DNA from: JAAYYY01 sp964579295
GTDB lineage: Bacteria > Chloroflexota > Anaerolineae > Promineifilales > Promineifilaceae
DNA length: 19,332 bases
Reading direction: 5' to 3'
NCBI GenBank assembly: GCA_964579295.1
Contig: CAZOGK010000055.1
Coordinates: 1 to 19,332, forward strand
In this document: piece by piece, positions 7,507 to 14,284 of the stretch
How the letters are laid out: every line of letters begins with the position of its first letter
Numbering within the stretch: position 1 is the first letter of the stretch
Translations under genes and position numbers: made by a program
The notes under the pieces: generated by a model
Seen by the model: the letters and a program-made list of their open reading frames with translations, nothing else
The model's database searches: none
Told to the model about the DNA's origin: nothing

Positions 7507-7977
7507 CTACGTCTTCATCAGAGGCCAGACGATCTCCACTTCCCAGAGGCCCGCTGCCAGGTCGCCGAGGTAATGTTCCCACGGCGCTCCCTGCGCCTCG
7601 TATTCATTCTCCCTGATCCATGCCTGCAGCTGTTCATAGGCGGCGCCGATATCCTCGTAGTCGCCGCGATAGCGCAGCACGGCCGCCGGTCCGGCGGGCA
7701 GCATACTGCTGGCGTATTCGCTGGCGGCCGGGCACTCGACCGCCTCGGCCACCGGCACACCTACCTCGACGTCCAGATCGTCGCGCTCCACCTCGCCATA
7801 GTTGTGCAGGCGGGCGAAGGGATTGCCCTGGCTCTGGCCGCGCCGGCCGGCGACAAACGCCTCAATCTCCGTCACCCGCTGCGCCAGCATGTCGTTGACC
7901 ATGTCACGCTGCACCTGCTCGCGAATACTCACCGTCGGCTGTTCGGCCAGCTCCCGTACCTCAATCTGGTTAGTCAT
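7507..7977 (-). CDS. GyrI-like/SOUL-fold small-molecule binding protein
   Basis: This 156-residue protein resembles the GyrI-like (AraC effector-binding) domain. It opens with IEVRELAEQPTVSIREQV, the usual first strand and helix. It continues with NPFARLHNY, a VEVGVPV strand, LPAGPAAVLRYRGDYEDIGAAYEQLQAW and a WEVEIVWPL ending. Such domains bind drugs, heme-like compounds or gyrase, or act as hydrolases. No DNA-binding domain is attached. I choose ATG 7977, with AAGGAG ten bases upstream; the in-frame ATG at 8013 falls inside a -10 box. It is the first gene of a run with sulfotransferase, DUF3054 and zinc-ribbon genes, and so may bind the molecule that the sulfotransferase modifies. That last idea is inference. 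Confidence 0.8.
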   Translation of the reverse strand: MTNQIEVRELAEQPTVSIREQVQRDMVNDMLAQRVTEIEAFVAGRRGQSQGNPFARLHNYGEVERDDLDVEVGVPVAEAVECPAASEYASSMLPAGPAAVLRYRGDYEDIGAAYEQLQAWIRENEYEAQGAPWEHYLGDLAAGLWEVEIVWPLMKT

Positions 7978-8011
7978 CTGCTGTAGGCTCCTTTTTGCTG
8001 GTGTTCCTGCC

Positions 8012-8017
8012 ATTGTA
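8012..8017 (-). promoter_or_regulatory. -10 box of the GyrI/sulfotransferase operon
   Basis: TACAAT on the minus strand, about 35 bases before ATG 7977. TGGTCA lies 18 bases upstream of it, a weak -35. The box covers the upstream in-frame ATG at 8013, which argues that this ATG is not a start codon. Confidence 0.45.
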
Positions 8018-8125
8018 CGCCGCTTCTGGCCCGGCTGACCAGTGCGGCTGCGCGCCGGCGGCCGTAAACAGGAGCAAATTTCGGAACTCGAGGGAACATT
8101 TCACCAACAAGTAACGTTTATACTT

Positions 8126-8131
8126 TATAAT
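8126..8131 (+). promoter_or_regulatory. -10 box of the LysM/SH3b gene
   Basis: A perfect TATAAT sits in an AT-rich stretch (8108-8131) that stands out from the GC-rich surroundings. The -35 region is not recognisable. A 6-bp dyad, GCGATG (8133-8138) with CATCGC (8146-8151), overlaps the predicted transcription start. AAGGAG (8174-8179) follows before the ATG at 8186. Confidence 0.55.
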
Positions 8132-8185
8132 GGCGATGTTAGGACCATCGCGTCAAAAACGATTTAACCATGTAAGGAGTTTAAG

Positions 8186-9157
8186 ATGGCTGGCAAACAT
8201 GTAACCACTTCTGTCCTGGGGGGGACAGCACGGCTCCTCTCGCTGGCTGTGGTTCTGGCCTTGCTGGCAACGGTGTTGCTGGCGGCGGCTCCCTTAAGCG
8301 CCGCGCCGGCCGCGGCCCAGAGCTGCCAGGCAACGCACACCGTACGCGCCGGCGAAACGCTGGCCAGCATTGGCCGGCAATATGGCGTTAGCTGGGCGGC
8401 TATTGCCCAGGCCAACAACCTGGCGAATGCCAATCGTATCTTCAGCGGGCAGGTTCTCTGCATTCCGGCGGCCGGCACGACGCCGCCCCCGGCCCCAACC
8501 TGCATCGCCACTCACACCGTCCAGGCGGGCGAGACGCTGGCTGCCATTGGCCGGCGCTACAACGTGAGCTGGTCGGCTATCGCCACCGCTAACAACCTGG
8601 CGAACGCCAACCACATCTTTGCCGGGCAGCGCCTCTGCATCCCAGGCGGCGCCACGACACCACCGGCTAACGCCGTCGGCACTGTCTCCGGCGTTTCCTT
8701 CCTGAACCTGCGTTCGGGCCCGGGCATGACCTACGAGCGCATTAATGTGCTGAGCAACGGCAATCAGGTCACCCTGCTCGGCCGCGACAACTTCGGCGGC
8801 TGGCTGAAGGTACGCCTCGCCAGCGGCCAGGAAGGCTGGGTCGGCAGCGCCTACATCACCAGCAGCACGGTCTTCTCGACCCTGCCCGTGGTCAGCGGCT
8901 CGGTGGTCACACCGCCACCGCCGGCCGGCGGCGCCACCGGCGTGGTCGCTACCTACGGCCTCAACCTGCGCACCGGTCCGGGCACCGAATACCCGGTCAT
9001 CCTGGCCCTCTCTCAGGGCACGACGGTGCCGGTGAGCCACCGCAACAGCGCGGGCACCTGGGTGCGCCTCACGCTCCCCGGCGGCACAGTCGGCTGGGTT
9101 AGCGCTCCCTACCTGAACCTGAGCACGGCGATAGTTAACCTGCCTGTCTGGAATTGA
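8186..9157 (+). CDS. Secreted LysM x2 - SH3b x2 cell-envelope protein
   Basis: This 323-residue exported protein has a long signal peptide (hydrophobic core about 17-35, likely cleavage near residue 45 after APAAAQ). Two LysM domains follow at about 47-93 and 106-152. Both show the THTVxAGETLxxIGRxY...NNLANAN.IF.GQ.LCIP pattern and are near-duplicates. Proline-rich linkers lead to two bacterial SH3 domains at about 163-221 and 245-305, with LNLRSGPG and LNLRTGPG signatures. LysM binds N-acetylglucosamine polymers and SH3b often binds peptide stems, so the protein should sit on the cell surface or on peptidoglycan. No hydrolase domain is present, so it looks like a binding or structural protein. 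AAGGAG is six bases before the ATG. A strong terminator follows the stop. Confidence 0.9.
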   Translation: MAGKHVTTSVLGGTARLLSLAVVLALLATVLLAAAPLSAAPAAAQSCQATHTVRAGETLASIGRQYGVSWAAIAQANNLANANRIFSGQVLCIPAAGTTPPPAPTCIATHTVQAGETLAAIGRRYNVSWSAIATANNLANANHIFAGQRLCIPGGATTPPANAVGTVSGVSFLNLRSGPGMTYERINVLSNGNQVTLLGRDNFGGWLKVRLASGQEGWVGSAYITSSTVFSTLPVVSGSVVTPPPPAGGATGVVATYGLNLRTGPGTEYPVILALSQGTTVPVSHRNSAGTWVRLTLPGGTVGWVSAPYLNLSTAIVNLPVWN

Positions 9158-9180
9158 GTCTGACGAAGCCACCCAGTGGA

Positions 9181-9216
9181 AGAAAAGCGGAGCCTGCCGG
9201 CAGGCTCCGCTTTTCT
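9181..9216 (+). terminator. 36-base perfect palindrome, intrinsic terminator of the LysM gene
   Basis: Positions 9181-9198 are the exact reverse complement of 9199-9216. The stem core is GCGGAGCCTGCC (9187-9198) with GGCAGGCTCCGC (9199-9210), followed by TTTTCT. This is a textbook rho-independent terminator that can work in either direction. It lies 23 bases after the LysM stop codon. It ends one base before the ATG at 9217, so it also lies in the leader or the first codons of the next gene. Confidence 0.88.
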
Positions 9217-10208
9217 ATGTTGCTCGGGCTGGCTGCCGGGCTGGCTAGCTTGCTGGCGAGCGCTTCCCTCGTTCTGGTACGGCTGAACGGGGAAACGCTC
9301 GCCGCGGCGCCGACGACCGGCGCCGCCATTCTCGCCCTCTCCTTCACCATCGTCGGCGCCATCCTGGTCGCCCGCCGCCCGGACAGGATGCTGGGCTGGC
9401 TGTCATTGCTGGGCGGTATCGCGGGCAGTCTCAACGCCTTTAGCTGGGAGTATGCCCACTTTGTCCTGGTCACGGCAGCGGCGCCCTGGCCGGCGGCCTC
9501 GTTCAGCGCCTGGCTTTCCACCTGGGTTTTCGCGCCCGGCTTCGCCGCCATCTCGCTCATCCTCCTTCTCTTTCCTAGCGATAGCCTACCCTCGCGCCGC
9601 TGGCGCTGGCTGCCCTGGCTGGTGGGCCTGGCCGTGCTGCTGGCCGTCCTGCCGATGGCCGTGGCTACCTGGCCCCTGCGCGGCCCGGCGCTGGTGGCTA
9701 CGCGCTCTCCGGCCGGCCTCGTACCCGCCGCCGTGCTCGTTGCCCAGAACAGCGGCATCTTCCTGCTCCTGCTGGCGCTGGCATGCGCCGCCGTGGCTGC
9801 TCTGTTGCGCCTGCGCCGGGCGACCGGGGTAGAGCGCCAGCAACTCAAGTGGCTGGCCTATGCCGGCGNNNNNNNNNNNNNNNNNNNNNNNNNNNNNNNN
9901 NNNNNNNNNNNNNNNNNNNNNNNNNNNNNNNNNNNNNNNNNNNNNNNNNNNNNNNNNNNNNNNNNNNNATTGCCGCCCTCTTCCAGCCGCTGCGCCGCCG
10001 CATCCAGGCCTTCATCGACCGACGCTTCTTCCGCCGCAAGTATGACGCCGCCCGGGTGCTCGCCGCCTTCAGCCGTCTGGCCCGCGACGAGGTGGAGCTG
10101 AACCGGCTGGGCAGCGCTTTGCTGGCAGTGGTTGACGAGACGATGCAGCCGGAACAGCTTTCCCTCTGGCTGCAGGAGCCCGACGGGTGGCCTACTGCGC
10201 TACGCTAG
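9217..10208 (+). CDS. Multi-pass membrane protein with cytoplasmic tail, interrupted by assembly gap
   Basis: Before the gap there are six hydrophobic segments between residue 1 and about 205, then a charged VERQQLKWLAYAG motif. After the gap comes LRRRIQAFIDRRFFRRKYDAARVLAAF and a short tail ending TAG at 10208. This combination is, as I recall it, typical of Chloroflexota membrane sensor-like proteins related to 7TM histidine-kinase N-termini; no kinase domain is visible here. The two halves are in different frames, which is expected because 100 N is a placeholder, and a family member would need more than 33 residues between them. The start is uncertain. ATG 9217 follows the terminator directly with no ribosome site. 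TTG 9154 would overlap the LysM stop as TTGA and would read through the palindrome. The last nine bases overlap the convergent ABC-F gene. Confidence 0.65.
9869..9968. other. Assembly gap of exactly 100 N
   Basis: The run of N is exactly 100 long, the usual placeholder for a join of unknown size. The reading frame changes across it, although both sides look like the same gene. Sequence is missing here, not biology. Confidence 0.98.
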
Positions 10209-11834
10209 CGTCGCTTCTGCCAGATAATCGGTATAGCCACCCTCATAGGTGGTTAGCCGCCCGGCCCGCAGCTCGACAATCTTATCTACCGCCTGATCGA
10301 GGAAGTAGCGGTCGTGCGAGACGACGAGCACTGTCCCTTCGAACTCGTCCAGGGCTGCTTCCAGCACTTCAATTGAGGCAATATCCAGATTGTTGGTCGG
10401 CTCGTCGAGCAGCAGCAGATTCGGCCGCGTCGCCACCAGCAGGGCTAGCTGCAGCCGGCTACGCTCGCCGCCGCTGAGGTTGGCAATGGCGCCGCGCACC
10501 TGGTCGTAGCTGAAGAGAAAGCGGCCCAGATAGGCCACGGCGCCGCTTTCGCTCATGGGTGTCGTGTTGCGCAGGGCCTGCAGCGGCGTCTGGCTCATGT
10601 CGAGTGTCTCCTGCTCTTGCGAGTAGTAACCAAGGCGCGTGCTCGGCCCGACGCGGATGGCGCCGCTGTCGCCATTATCGCCGACGATTTCCTTGAGCAG
10701 CATCGATTTGCCGGCGCCATTCGGCCCGACAAAGCCCACCCGCTCCCCATGCCAGAGTGTCAGGTTGATGCTATCCCAAAGAATGCGCCCATCCGGCAGC
10801 TGTTTGGTCAGGTTCACCAGCTCCAGCGCTTTCTTGCTACCACGCCAGCCTTCCAGGTTGAGCCGCATGCGTCGCTGCTCCACCACTTCCTCGACCTTAT
10901 CCATACGCTCCAGCAGCTTGCGCCGGGAGCGCGCCTGGCGGATATGGCGCTCGTCGACGACGATGCTCGCCCACTGCTCGAAGCGGGTAATCGCCGCCTC
11001 GATGCGCGCAATCTCTTTTTGCTGCGCGGCATAGAGCTGCTGTTGGCGCAGGCGGCGCAGCTCCCGCTCGGCCGTGTAGGCGCTGTAGTTGCCGTGGTAG
11101 AGGCTGAGGCGTCCGTCTTCCAACTCGGCAATGTGCGTGGCTACCCCATCCAGCAGGTAGCGGTCGTGCGAAATCATGAGCACGCAGCCGGGATAGCCAT
11201 TGACGATCCGCTCTAGATTCTCCTTGGCGCCGATGTCCAGATGGTTATCCGGCTCGTCGAGCAGCAACAGCGCCGGCTGCTGCACCAGCAGCCGCGCCAG
11301 CAGGATCAGCTTCTTCTGCCCACCGCTGAGGACGGCAACCGGTGTCTCCCACGTCTCCATGCCAAGACCCAGCGCCGCCAGCATCGCCTTCACCCGGCTT
11401 TCGTAGCTCGGCCCGCCCAGCCGCTCGTACTCGTCCAGCAGCCGCGCCTGTCGCGCCAGCAGCTTCTCCAGCCGCTTGCCGTCCTCATAGACGGCGGGTT
11501 CGCCCATGCGCGCCTCCACCTCGTCCAGCTCCTGCTCCAGGGCAAAGAGCCGGGCGTCGGCGGCCAGCGCCTCTTGCAGCACCGTCCGTCCCGGCGGCAT
11601 CTGCGGCTCCTGCGGCAGCCGGCCCCAGGTCAGCCCGCTGGCGCGGAAGATCTCGCCACTTTCCGCCGGCAGCTCGCCAGCCATCAGCCGCATCAACGTC
11701 GATTTGCCGGCGCCGTTTGGGCCTACCAGGCCGATGCGTTGCCCCGCCTGTAGCTCCAGGCTGAGATTATCGAAGATGGAGCGCCCGGCGAGCGTCGCCG
11801 CCACCTTTACCAGGTTAATCAAGACTCGGGCCAT
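10200..11834 (-). CDS. ABC-F family ATPase (ribosome-associated)
   Basis: This 544-residue soluble protein has two ATP-binding cassettes and no membrane part. Cassette one has GPNGAGKST at 38-46, LSGGQ at 169-173 and LLLLDEPDNHLD at 189-200. Cassette two has GPNGAGKSM at 370-378, LSGGE at 453-457 and LLLLDEPTNNLD at 473-484. The charged linker at about 245-325 (arginine- and glutamine-rich, helical) is the part that in this family reaches towards the P-site tRNA. Members act as translation factors or antibiotic-resistance proteins. Nothing here separates these roles. The first Walker B has Asp in place of the usual Thr (DEPDNHLD). I choose ATG 11834, with GAGGTAGG immediately upstream, over the ATG at 11897, whose extra 21 residues are not family-like. 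The end overlaps the convergent membrane-protein gene by nine bases. Confidence 0.9.
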   Translation of the reverse strand: MARVLINLVKVAATLAGRSIFDNLSLELQAGQRIGLVGPNGAGKSTLMRLMAGELPAESGEIFRASGLTWGRLPQEPQMPPGRTVLQEALAADARLFALEQELDEVEARMGEPAVYEDGKRLEKLLARQARLLDEYERLGGPSYESRVKAMLAALGLGMETWETPVAVLSGGQKKLILLARLLVQQPALLLLDEPDNHLDIGAKENLERIVNGYPGCVLMISHDRYLLDGVATHIAELEDGRLSLYHGNYSAYTAERELRRLRQQQLYAAQQKEIARIEAAITRFEQWASIVVDERHIRQARSRRKLLERMDKVEEVVEQRRMRLNLEGWRGSKKALELVNLTKQLPDGRILWDSINLTLWHGERVGFVGPNGAGKSMLLKEIVGDNGDSGAIRVGPSTRLGYYSQEQETLDMSQTPLQALRNTTPMSESGAVAYLGRFLFSYDQVRGAIANLSGGERSRLQLALLVATRPNLLLLDEPTNNLDIASIEVLEAALDEFEGTVLVVSHDRYFLDQAVDKIVELRAGRLTTYEGGYTDYLAEATLA

Positions 11835-11885
11835 ACCTACCTCGCCACGCCGCGCAGTGCGGGCTGGAATGCGGGCGTCTATTGT

Positions 11886-12420
11886 GTGCATGGTCAAGCG
11901 CTAGCGCAAGCAGCATCTCCGCCAGTAGGCCGGCCCCACGCTGCGCCGCACTGCCGCCTCCTGCCCACCACCATCACCTTCCGCAGCGAGGGCCCGGCGC
12001 CAACGCCTATCTTCGAAGAGACGGTCGCCGTCGTCGAGATGGAAAATCGCGTGGCGATGGTTGTCGAGCACGTCGGCGTGGAAATCGGCGCCGGCTCGCC
12101 GGATTGTCGCCCAGTCCAGCTCGGCCTTCCCTCTGGCATCACGATTCCGCTTAAGGGTGTGGAGCTGGCTGATGGCCATTATACCGTTTCCGTGCATGGC
12201 CTCAGCGCTAGCTTTGACGTACCGCTTGTTGCAAGCGCGCCAGTCGACGAGACGCCCGAGCCGGTTAGCGGCACCTTCTGCCCGTTGGTCTCAGCCCCGG
12301 CCGTCGCCCTCTTCCTGCCCGGAGAGGGCTACCTGATCACCAACACGCTGACCGGCGCGAGCGCAGGTCCTGGACGCGGCGCCCAACGGTAGCTTCATCG
12401 CCATCCTTCCGCTGCCCTGA
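11886..12420 (+). pseudogene. Broken gene for a secreted beta-sandwich-like protein
   Basis: The frame from about 11964 encodes TTITFRSEGPAPTPIF... and then a domain ending GVELADGHYTVSVHGLSASFDV. This is a pattern I know from repeated or C-terminal domains of exported Chloroflexota proteins. There is no signal peptide and no ribosome site. The only upstream initiator in frame is GTG 11886, followed by an unnatural proline/histidine-rich stretch. At 12360 one extra base breaks the frame. Dropping it joins YLITNTLTGA to AQVLDAAPNGSFIAILPLP followed by TGA at 12418-12420, which reads as a natural end. So the gene appears to have lost its 5' part and suffered a frameshift, or the single-base change is a sequencing error. 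A terminator follows at 12441. Confidence 0.55.
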
Positions 12421-12440
12421 CCATTCCTTTCCACGACAAA

Positions 12441-12480
12441 ATCCTCCCGGAAGCTTACTCTTCGGAGGATCTGCTTTTAT
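12441..12480 (+). terminator. Intrinsic terminator downstream of the broken gene
   Basis: ATCCTCC (12441-12447) pairs with GGAGGAT (12464-12470), and CTGCTTTTATT follows. Further pairing inside the loop is possible. It separates the broken gene from the sigma factor operon promoter. Confidence 0.72.
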
Positions 12481-12491
12481 TCCTGTCACCC

Positions 12492-12518
12492 TGTCGATCT
12501 GCGCATCGCCTATTCGTC
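12492..12518 (+). promoter_or_regulatory. Putative ECF-type promoter of the YCII-sigma operon
   Basis: TGTCGA (12492-12497), a 17-base spacer and CGTC (12515-12518) match the form of the promoter I recall being reported for ECF42 sigma factors (TGTCGA at -35, CGA/TC at -10). It lies about 55 bases before the YCII start and just behind a terminator. The operon encodes such a sigma factor, so autoregulation is the natural inference. The motif comparison is from memory. Confidence 0.6.
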
Positions 12519-12572
12519 GTTATCATAGAAGGTGAGCGCGCCTTTTGGAGAACAACCAATCGGAGGTATCGA

Positions 12573-12923
12573 ATGCGTTATATGTTGTTGATCTACGGCG
12601 ACGAACAGGCTGAAGCAGAGGCAGGACCGGAAGAGTGGCAGCGTGTCATGGAAGCGCACACTGCGTTTTCCGCCGAGGCCCAGCGGCGGGGTATGAATCC
12701 CGGCGGCGAAGCGCTGCAGCCGACGAGCACGGCGACGACTGTGCGGCTGCGCAGCGGCGCCGTGACGACGACGGATGGCCCCTTTGCCGAGACGCGCGAA
12801 CAGCTTGGCGGCTTCTACATCCTCGACTGCCAGAATCTGGACGAGGCTATCGAGATGGCCGGCAAGCTACCTCTGGGCGACACGGACTCCGTCGAGATCC
12901 GGCCGGTCATGGTGTTCGATTGA
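12573..12923 (+). CDS. YCII/DGPF-domain protein
   Basis: This 116-residue cytoplasmic protein is a single YCII-related (DGPF) domain. MRYMLLIYGDE forms the first strand. EAHTAFSAEAQRRG forms a helix that includes His29. TTTDGPFAETREQLGGFYIL carries the DGPFAE signature at 68-73. EIRPVMVF ends the ferredoxin-like fold. DGPF proteins are the typical genomic companions of ECF41- and ECF42-type sigma factors, and are thought to be their targets or signalling partners; their biochemistry is unsettled. GGAGG lies six bases before ATG 12573. The sigma factor gene follows after 59 bases that hold a strong hairpin. The family call is firm; the activity is unknown. Confidence 0.92.
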   Translation: MRYMLLIYGDEQAEAEAGPEEWQRVMEAHTAFSAEAQRRGMNPGGEALQPTSTATTVRLRSGAVTTTDGPFAETREQLGGFYILDCQNLDEAIEMAGKLPLGDTDSVEIRPVMVFD

Positions 12924-12937
12924 CGTGACAAGCAGTA

Positions 12938-12981
12938 GCGCTCTCCTGTTGCCGGTGACAAAGCGAGCAACAGGAGGGCGC
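12938..12981 (+). promoter_or_regulatory. Intercistronic hairpin sequestering the sigma factor's ribosome site
   Basis: GCGCTCTCCTGTTGC (12938-12952) pairs with GCAACAGGAGGGCGC (12967-12981): 15 base pairs with one G-T wobble, around a 14-base loop. The only Shine-Dalgarno of the sigma factor gene, GGAGGG at 12973-12978, lies in the 3' arm, and the GTG start at 12983 comes one base after the stem. No T-run follows, so this is not a usual terminator. The stem begins 15 bases after the YCII stop. Confidence 0.75.
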
Positions 12982-12982
12982 C

Positions 12983-14284
12983 GTGCCCTGTATGAGCAGC
13001 ATCCACGAAACTGTCGCCAAGACCTTTCGCACGGAAGCCGGACGAGTGATGGCGACGCTCGTCAACCAGTTTGGCGACCTTGATCTGGCTGAAGATGCCC
13101 TGCAGGACGCCCTGCTCGTGGCCCTCGAGCGCTGGCCCGGCGATGGGCTTCCCGATAGGCCGGGCGCCTGGATCACCATCACTGCACGCAACAAGGCGAT
13201 TGATCGGCTGCGCCGCGAGCGGGCGCTGGCCTCCCGCCGCCCCATTCTGGAGACTGAAGCAGCGGAACGGCAGGGTATGATCCAGCCGCCTGACGAGGTG
13301 GCACAAGATGCCATGGAAAGCATTCCCGACGAACAGCTCCGCCTCATCTTTACCTGTTGCCACCCTGCCCTGGCGCCAGAAGCGCAGGCGGCGCTGACCC
13401 TGCGCACCGTTGCCGGTCTCTCCACGACGGAGATTGCCGCCGCCTACCTCGTCGAGGCGCCGGCAATGGCCCAGCGGCTGGTGCGCGCCAAGCGCAAGAT
13501 CCGCGATGCTGGCGTTCCGTTCCGCGTGCCTCCACCCCATCTCCTCGACGAGCGGCTCGACGTCGTGCTGACCGTACTCTACCTCATTTTCAGCGAGGGC
13601 TACCGCGCCGTCCAGGGAGAGCAGTTGCTGCGCCCTAATCTCTGTGCTGAAGCTATCCGCCTGGCACGCTGCCTAATAGAGCTGCTGGCGGCGACCGGAC
13701 ATATAGCGCACCTGCCGGAAGCGGAAGGGTTGCTGGCCCTGATGCTGCTCACAGACGCGCGCCGCCCAGCCCGCACCGGCCCACAAGGAGAGCTAATCCT
13801 GCTGCCCGACCAGGATCGCCGCCTCTGGCGGCAGGAGGCCATCGTTGAGGGGCTGGCGCTGGTGGAACAAGCGCTACGCCGGCACCGGCCGGGCCCCTAC
13901 CAGATCCAGGCAGCCATCGCCGCCGTGCACGCCCAGGCAACCCGCGCCGAAGAGACCGACTGGCAGGAGATCGCCGCTCTCTACGATGAGCTTTACCGCC
14001 ACCAGCCAACCCCGGTCGTCGCCCTCAACCGCGCTGTCGCCGTGGCTATGGCCGATGGGCCTCTCTACGGCCTGGCCCTGCTGGAGCCACTGGCAGACTC
14101 TCTCGACGGCTATTATCTCTTCCACGCTGCCCAGGCCGATCTGCTGCGCCGCGCCGGCTGGCATGAGGCAGCATTGGCAGCCTACGAGCGAGCCCTGGCC
14201 CTGACAGAAAATGAGGTGGAACGGCAATTCCTCAGAGGGCGTATGCGCAGCGCGCAGGAGGATGAACCGGCTGCGGGCGCCTAG
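12983..14284 (+). CDS. ECF42-type RNA polymerase sigma factor with long C-terminal extension
   Basis: This 433-residue sigma factor has region 2 at about 15-80 (GDLDLAEDALQDALLVALERWP, then RPGAWITITARNKAIDRLRRE) and region 4 at about 115-165 (IPDEQLRLIFTCCHPAL... with the helix-turn-helix LSTTEIAAAYLVEAPAMAQRLVRAKRKI). About 260 further residues follow. They include LDVVLTVLYLIFSEGY and TPR-like helices such as ALNRAVAVAMADGP and GWHEAALAAYERALAL. This layout and the preceding YCII/DGPF gene are the hallmarks of ECF42, where no anti-sigma factor is known and the extension is needed for activity. The start is GTG 12983, four bases from GGAGGG; ATG 12992 is an alternative. Translation is probably gated by the hairpin. 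The stop overlaps the convergent gene by the four bases CTAG. Confidence 0.92.
   Translation: MPCMSSIHETVAKTFRTEAGRVMATLVNQFGDLDLAEDALQDALLVALERWPGDGLPDRPGAWITITARNKAIDRLRRERALASRRPILETEAAERQGMIQPPDEVAQDAMESIPDEQLRLIFTCCHPALAPEAQAALTLRTVAGLSTTEIAAAYLVEAPAMAQRLVRAKRKIRDAGVPFRVPPPHLLDERLDVVLTVLYLIFSEGYRAVQGEQLLRPNLCAEAIRLARCLIELLAATGHIAHLPEAEGLLALMLLTDARRPARTGPQGELILLPDQDRRLWRQEAIVEGLALVEQALRRHRPGPYQIQAAIAAVHAQATRAEETDWQEIAALYDELYRHQPTPVVALNRAVAVAMADGPLYGLALLEPLADSLDGYYLFHAAQADLLRRAGWHEAALAAYERALALTENEVERQFLRGRMRSAQEDEPAAGA

Noticed and set aside
7009..7986. Plus-strand open frame of 325 codons
   Set aside because: It lies opposite the sulfotransferase and GyrI-like genes, whose motifs are clear on the minus strand. 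No domain is seen in it.
8349..8640. Direct repeat, considered as a repeat element
   Set aside because: It is the coding sequence of two homologous LysM domains, not a mobile or CRISPR-like repeat.
8294..9172. Minus-strand open frame of 292 codons
   Set aside because: Antisense to the LysM/SH3b gene; apparent repetition in it is only the shadow of the duplicated LysM domains.
9181..9216. Palindrome as an insertion-element end or attachment site
   Set aside because: There is no flanking duplication or transposase, and the stem followed by a T-run directly after a stop codon is a terminator.
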